DNA of 64,000 bases, from the NCBI RefSeq assembly GCF_900102265.1, contig NZ_FNBH01000001.1, forward strand, positions 558,001 through 622,000, given 5' to 3'. Both the position numbers and the translations under genes were made by a program. The notes under the pieces are model-generated. The model saw nothing but the letters and a program-made list of their open reading frames with translations, made no database searches and had not been told where the DNA came from. This DNA comes from Epilithonimonas hungarica. Lineage in GTDB: Bacteria > Bacteroidota > Bacteroidia > Flavobacteriales > Weeksellaceae. Numbering within the stretch: the stretch's first letter is position 1; each line of letters opens with the position of its first letter. Below, piece after piece: positions 60,574-64,000 of this stretch.

Positions 60574-61860
60574 ATGAAAAAATTATTCTTCATATTATTA
60601 ATCAATTTTTTTCCGGCTCAGCAGAGTTGGACACTCAAGCAATGTCTGGATTATGCCTCCGTCAATCATCCATTGGTAAAGCAATCGACAGTCAATATTC
60701 AGAAAAATGACAGACAGATTTCTGCTGCAAAAGGAATGTTGCTTCCATCTGTTGATGCAGGGATTAATCACAATTATAACTTTGGGAATGGAATCAATCC
60801 GCAAAATAACCAGCGTGAAGCGATCAATACCCAAACTGACAATGTCTATGCACAGGCCAATTGGGAGCTGATGAACTGGAGAAATTATCTCAATATTTCT
60901 TTGTCCAAAATCAATAGAGAAAGTTCGACCTACAAAATGAAACAGGCTCAGAATGAGGTTAAACTGAATGTCATTCAGATGTTTTTCACTTATCAGAACA
61001 GTAAAAGTTGGCTGGAGGTTTTGGAAACGCAACTTTCCGGGATTGAAGACCAGATCAAACGTACCGAGAAAGAAGTTGAGATCGGGAATCGCCCGAAAAG
61101 TGATATTTACGATATCAAAGCCAACCTCGGAACAATGCAGGAACAGTGGGTTTCCGCAAAGAATTCCAGAGATCTTTCCAAAATCAATCTTCTCAATGCG
61201 TTGGCGATCACAAAAGATACTTTGGATTTTACAATGGTCGAGGAAAATCTGGCGAGTTCAAATTTCAATGATGCTAATTTCATCCAAGATCTTCTGGAGA
61301 AAAATCCGGCTTACCAGACTACTCTGGCGGAAATCAAAGCTCAGCAAAAAAACATTGACATTGCGAAATCTGCTTATTTGCCAACGTTAAACGGCTCTTA
61401 TACTTGGTCAAGTTTTTACAACAAAATTTTGGGCGAACCTGCGACTGCTTTTTCAGAACAGATCAAGGCGAACAAAAACCAGCAATTGTCTTTCGGGCTC
61501 AATATTCCGATTTTCAACAAACTGCAAGTGAAAAACAACGTTGAGATTGCCAAACTAAATGTCATCAATTCCAATTACGACAAAGATATTGTGATTAATA
61601 ATTTGACTCAAAGCATCAATTCTATCAAAACACAATTTCTGAATGCCCAGGAAAAATACAATCTTCTGGAGGCCAATTTTGAAAACCAAAGATTATCATT
61701 CCAAAAATCCGAGGAAAAATACAAAGAAGGATTAATGGACGCTTATACCTTTTTTGTTGTTAGAAATGGTTGGCTACAAGCAAATTATAATTTGATTAAC
61801 AGCAAAAACGACGTTGTCCAGCAAACAGAATTACTCAAAGTTTTTGAAGCTGGATTTTAA
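60574..61860 (+). CDS. TolC-family outer-membrane channel
   Basis: This 428-residue protein has a signal peptide (1-15), then the two helical OEP repeats: SWTLKQCLDYASVNHPLVKQ and SLDV-like regions, EKNPAYQTTLAEIKAQQKNIDIAKSAYLPT (in parts), FGLNIPIFN and KYKEGLMDAYTFFVVRNGWLQ. It would form the trimeric exit duct for the HlyD/FtsX complex. It is the last gene of the operon and is followed by a terminator. Confidence 0.94.
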   Translation: MKKLFFILLINFFPAQQSWTLKQCLDYASVNHPLVKQSTVNIQKNDRQISAAKGMLLPSVDAGINHNYNFGNGINPQNNQREAINTQTDNVYAQANWELMNWRNYLNISLSKINRESSTYKMKQAQNEVKLNVIQMFFTYQNSKSWLEVLETQLSGIEDQIKRTEKEVEIGNRPKSDIYDIKANLGTMQEQWVSAKNSRDLSKINLLNALAITKDTLDFTMVEENLASSNFNDANFIQDLLEKNPAYQTTLAEIKAQQKNIDIAKSAYLPTLNGSYTWSSFYNKILGEPATAFSEQIKANKNQQLSFGLNIPIFNKLQVKNNVEIAKLNVINSNYDKDIVINNLTQSINSIKTQFLNAQEKYNLLEANFENQRLSFQKSEEKYKEGLMDAYTFFVVRNGWLQANYNLINSKNDVVQQTELLKVFEAGF

Positions 61861-61937
61861 TTACAACATTTAGATTCACAATGTCAGTCTGAGCGGAGTC
61901 GAAGACTTTCATCAAAAAATTCTTATATTATTTTCTC

Positions 61938-61976
61938 AAATCCTTCCGAAGGCTCACACTGCGGAGGGATTTTTTG
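61938..61976 (+). terminator. Terminator after the exporter operon
   Basis: AAATCCTTCCG and CGGAGGGATTT pair with one bulge around a ~15-base loop, followed by TTTTTTG. Confidence 0.75.
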
Positions 61977-62006
61977 TTTCAATTATTTTTACTCTATTTT
62001 TAATTT

Positions 62007-62079
62007 GGGTGCCTTTATCTGCCTTCCGTTCCTGCTTGTCATTCTGAGGCTCTTGAAGAGCCCACTCAAGTCGGGACGC
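62007..62079 (+). repeat. Structured dispersed repeat (P6)
   Basis: GGGTGCCTTTATCTGCC, TTCCGTTCCTGC, then AGCCCACTCAAGTC and GGGACGC, followed by GATTCAACATAAAAC. The ends GGGTGCC/GGGACGC pair loosely. Confidence 0.65.
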
Positions 62080-62120
62080 AGATTCAACATAAAACACCAG
62101 TTAAAATAAAACCCAATATT

Positions 62121-62165
62121 GTCATTCCGTAAGAATATCAGTAGTCCAGATTCCTACGGAATGAC
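62121..62165. repeat. Dispersed inverted repeat (GTCATTCCG family, copy 2)
   Basis: GTCATTCCGTAAGAAT (62121-62136) and ATTCCTACGGAATGAC (62150-62165), one mismatch. Related to 50771-50835. Confidence 0.75.
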
Positions 62166-62200
62166 AAACAAGCTTACTTTTTTATGATTTTTGTCTCTCT

Positions 62201-62282
62201 TTGCTGAGTTTTATGCCTTTGCGAATCTTAAAAATATTTTTAATACAGATAAAAAAATCTTTGCGCACTTTGCATTTAAAAT
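62201..62282 (+). repeat. ~75-bp dispersed repeat (R2 copy 4)
   Basis: TTGCTGAGTTTTATGCCTTT, GCGAATCTTAAAA, AAAAAATCTTTGCGCAC and TTTGCATTTAAAAT, matching the copies at 13255, 30341 and 40062. It ends ~110 bp before topB. Confidence 0.7.
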
Positions 62283-62389
62283 TCCTCGTTTTTTCGTTTA
62301 AAAAATCGCATTTTTGCAAGCCTTATTTTAGACTGAAATATGAAACGTCTTGATGTTCCATTCAACCTTAAAGAAAATAGAATTTACAA

Positions 62390-64000
62390 ATGAAACTTTG
62401 TATTGCCGAAAAACCCAGCGTTGCCCGTGATATTGCCAAAGTTTTGGGTGCGACAACGCCCAAAAGCGGTTATATGGAAGGTAACGGCTATTGCGTCACT
62501 TGGACTTTCGGTCATCTTTGTACGCTGAAGGAACCGCATGATTACGCAACGCATTACAAATCCTGGGATTTGATTTTCCTTCCGATTATTCCCAAAAATT
62601 TCGGAATCAAACTGATTGATAATAATGGTGTTGAGAAACAATTTCAAACCATAGAAAAACTGGTTCAGGAATGTGATGAGGTCATCAATTGTGGGGATGC
62701 CGGGCAAGAAGGAGAGCTTATTCAACGCTGGGTTCTGCAGAAAGCAAAATGTGACAAACCCATGAAACGTTTGTGGATTTCGTCCTTGACAGAAGATGCC
62801 ATCAAGGAAGGTTTTGAAAATCTGAGACCGGCTGATGATTACAAAAATCTTTATTTGGCGGGTAATGCAAGAGCAATCGGTGATTGGCTTTTAGGAATCA
62901 ATGCGACAAGGCTATTCACGAAAAAATTCGGTGGAAACAAAGGGGTGTTGTCTATTGGGAGAGTTCAGACGCCAACTTTGGCAATGCTCGTTCAGCGCCA
63001 GAAAGAGATTGATGCTTTTACACAGGAAGAATATTGGGAACTCAAGACCAAATATCGGGATGTGCTTTTCAGTGCGTCAATTGATAGATTAAAGACTTTA
63101 GAAAAAGCTGAAAAAGGCTTGGCTTATCTTAAACAAAACCAGTTCGAGATTGTCTCATTCGAAATCAAAGAAGGAAAAGAAAAGAATCCGAGATTATTCG
63201 ATTTGACAGGACTTCAAGTAGAAGCTAATAAGAAATTTGGTTTCTCGGCGGAACATACACTTAATTATATTCAAAGTCTTTACGAGAAAAAGCATACAAC
63301 TTATCCGAGAGTTGATACAACCTATTTATCAGAAAACCTTTATCCAAAAATTGGTGGAGTTCTGAAAAGTATGACGATTTATTCTGAATTTACAGCGCCA
63401 TTACTTTCTCAACCAATCCCAAAGACAAAAGCAGTTTTCGATGATACAAAAGTGACAGACCACCATGCGATTATTCCGACAGAAATTCCGCCTTCATCAA
63501 ATTTAAGTCGAGAAGAAAAACTCGTTTATGATTTGGTAGCAAGAAGATTCATTGCTGTTTTTTATCCTGAATGTAAGATTTCAAATACTTTGGTAGAAGG
63601 ACAAGTTGGGACGATTCCTTTCAAAGCTTCGGGAAAACAAATTCTGGAACCTGGCTGGCGAACAGTTTATGCGAAAGATAAAAAAGAGGGAAAAAACGAC
63701 AAGGAAAAAGACGAGGAGCAGACGATTCCCGAATTTGTGGCTGGTGAAAAAGGAGAACACGAACCTTTGATCCATCAAGGAAAAACGTCACCGCCAAAAC
63801 CTTACACAGAAGCAACTTTGCTACGTGCAATGGAAACGGCTGGGAAACAGGTTGAAGATGAAGAATTGCGTGAAATGCTGAAGAATAATGGTATCGGAAG
63901 ACCATCAACCCGAGCCAACATCATCGAAACATTGTTCCGAAGAAAATACATCGAACGTAAAAAGAAAAACCTTGTTGCAACGTCAATTGGTATTGATTTG
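62390..64000 (+). CDS. topB: DNA topoisomerase III, partial (3' end beyond window)
   Basis: The frame opens at ATG 62390 and runs off the window with 537 codons and no stop. It is a type IA topoisomerase: TOPRIM start MKLCIAEKPSVARDIAKVLG with catalytic Glu7, CGDAGQEGELIQRWV, LSIGRVQTPTLAMLV, and the active-site Tyr (about 305) in TTYPRVDTTYLS. TPP-like PPKPYTEATLLRAMET and GIGRPSTRANIIETL follow. It relaxes or decatenates DNA through single-strand passage. A lysine-rich insert (DKKEGKNDKEKDEE) lies near residue 430. Confidence 0.96.
   Translation, partial: MKLCIAEKPSVARDIAKVLGATTPKSGYMEGNGYCVTWTFGHLCTLKEPHDYATHYKSWDLIFLPIIPKNFGIKLIDNNGVEKQFQTIEKLVQECDEVINCGDAGQEGELIQRWVLQKAKCDKPMKRLWISSLTEDAIKEGFENLRPADDYKNLYLAGNARAIGDWLLGINATRLFTKKFGGNKGVLSIGRVQTPTLAMLVQRQKEIDAFTQEEYWELKTKYRDVLFSASIDRLKTLEKAEKGLAYLKQNQFEIVSFEIKEGKEKNPRLFDLTGLQVEANKKFGFSAEHTLNYIQSLYEKKHTTYPRVDTTYLSENLYPKIGGVLKSMTIYSEFTAPLLSQPIPKTKAVFDDTKVTDHHAIIPTEIPPSSNLSREEKLVYDLVARRFIAVFYPECKISNTLVEGQVGTIPFKASGKQILEPGWRTVYAKDKKEGKNDKEKDEEQTIPEFVAGEKGEHEPLIHQGKTSPPKPYTEATLLRAMETAGKQVEDEELREMLKNNGIGRPSTRANIIETLFRRKYIERKKKNLVATSIGIDL

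Overview
The window looks like a chromosomal segment of a Flavobacteriia (Bacteroidota) bacterium, most like Chryseobacterium and its relatives. The base composition is AT-rich, start regions lack obvious Shine-Dalgarno sequences, several promoters carry a TAnnTTTG -7 box, and the families are typical of that group: an OstA-like/Fur pair, TSUP, an LTA-synthase-like sulfatase, DUF4136, DUF5522 and a MacB-type FtsX cluster. No species name is claimed. Most of the window is ordinary core genome; I see no prophage, insertion sequence or CRISPR array.

Layout. 1-0.9 kb: end of gcvH, a VanZ-like gene and tRNA-Cys. 1-7.4 kb (minus): an envelope block with a PAP2 phosphatase, a TSUP permease, an LTA-synthase-like sulfatase, and an OmpR-type two-component system interrupted by a frameshifted four-helix-bundle gene. 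An 11-bp-phased direct repeat lies in front of three of these genes. 7.6-13 kb: a small conserved protein, Mpl-type Mur ligase, a TonB receptor with a thioredoxin partner, and a Bax-inhibitor-1 protein. 13-21.4 kb: tyrosine catabolism (hmgA, hppD, fahA) with a CoA-transferase-family gene, a lipoprotein and a flavin reductase; an almost perfect palindrome precedes hppD. 21.4-31 kb: a toxin-antitoxin pair with a frameshifted toxin, an ABC exporter, hydrolases, a Crp-like regulator, truA, a phosphoesterase, an Smr protein, yqgE and pdxH.

31.1-38.4 kb (minus): a complete histidine operon in the order hisG-D-C-B-H-A-F-IE. It is preceded by a previously unlisted 18-residue leader peptide with five consecutive His codons and a classical attenuator. 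38.5-47 kb: a degenerate class IV aminotransferase relative, a START-like protein, a class III aminotransferase, OstA-like protein, Fur, Kup, a tiny HExxH membrane protein, a DUF5522 protein and a DUF4136 lipoprotein. 47-48 kb: an ATP-cone/Mrr-like nuclease fusion.

48-61.9 kb: probably the most interesting unit. A sensor kinase and an NtrC-type sigma-54 activator are divergent from an export operon: HlyD adaptor, DUF2807 protein, DUF4932 metalloprotease-like protein, ABC ATPase, two paralogous FtsX permeases and TolC. The intergenic region holds two imperfect 16-bp palindromes exactly 21 bp apart and a -24/-12-like promoter. An eight-copy 21-bp tandem repeat separates the two permeases. The window ends inside topB.

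Intergenic DNA carries several dispersed repeat families. The clearest is a long structured element starting GGGCAGC/GGGCGCC and ending GGGCTGC/GGGGCGC (six copies), which in four cases is followed by a second ~75-bp repeat. The long gene-free stretches (13010-13381, 17242-17623, 24935-25279, 30109-30433, 39733-40135, 50729-51049, 61861-62389) are mostly filled by these repeats or by the regulatory sites listed. In 17258-17550 I see nothing beyond AT-rich sequence.
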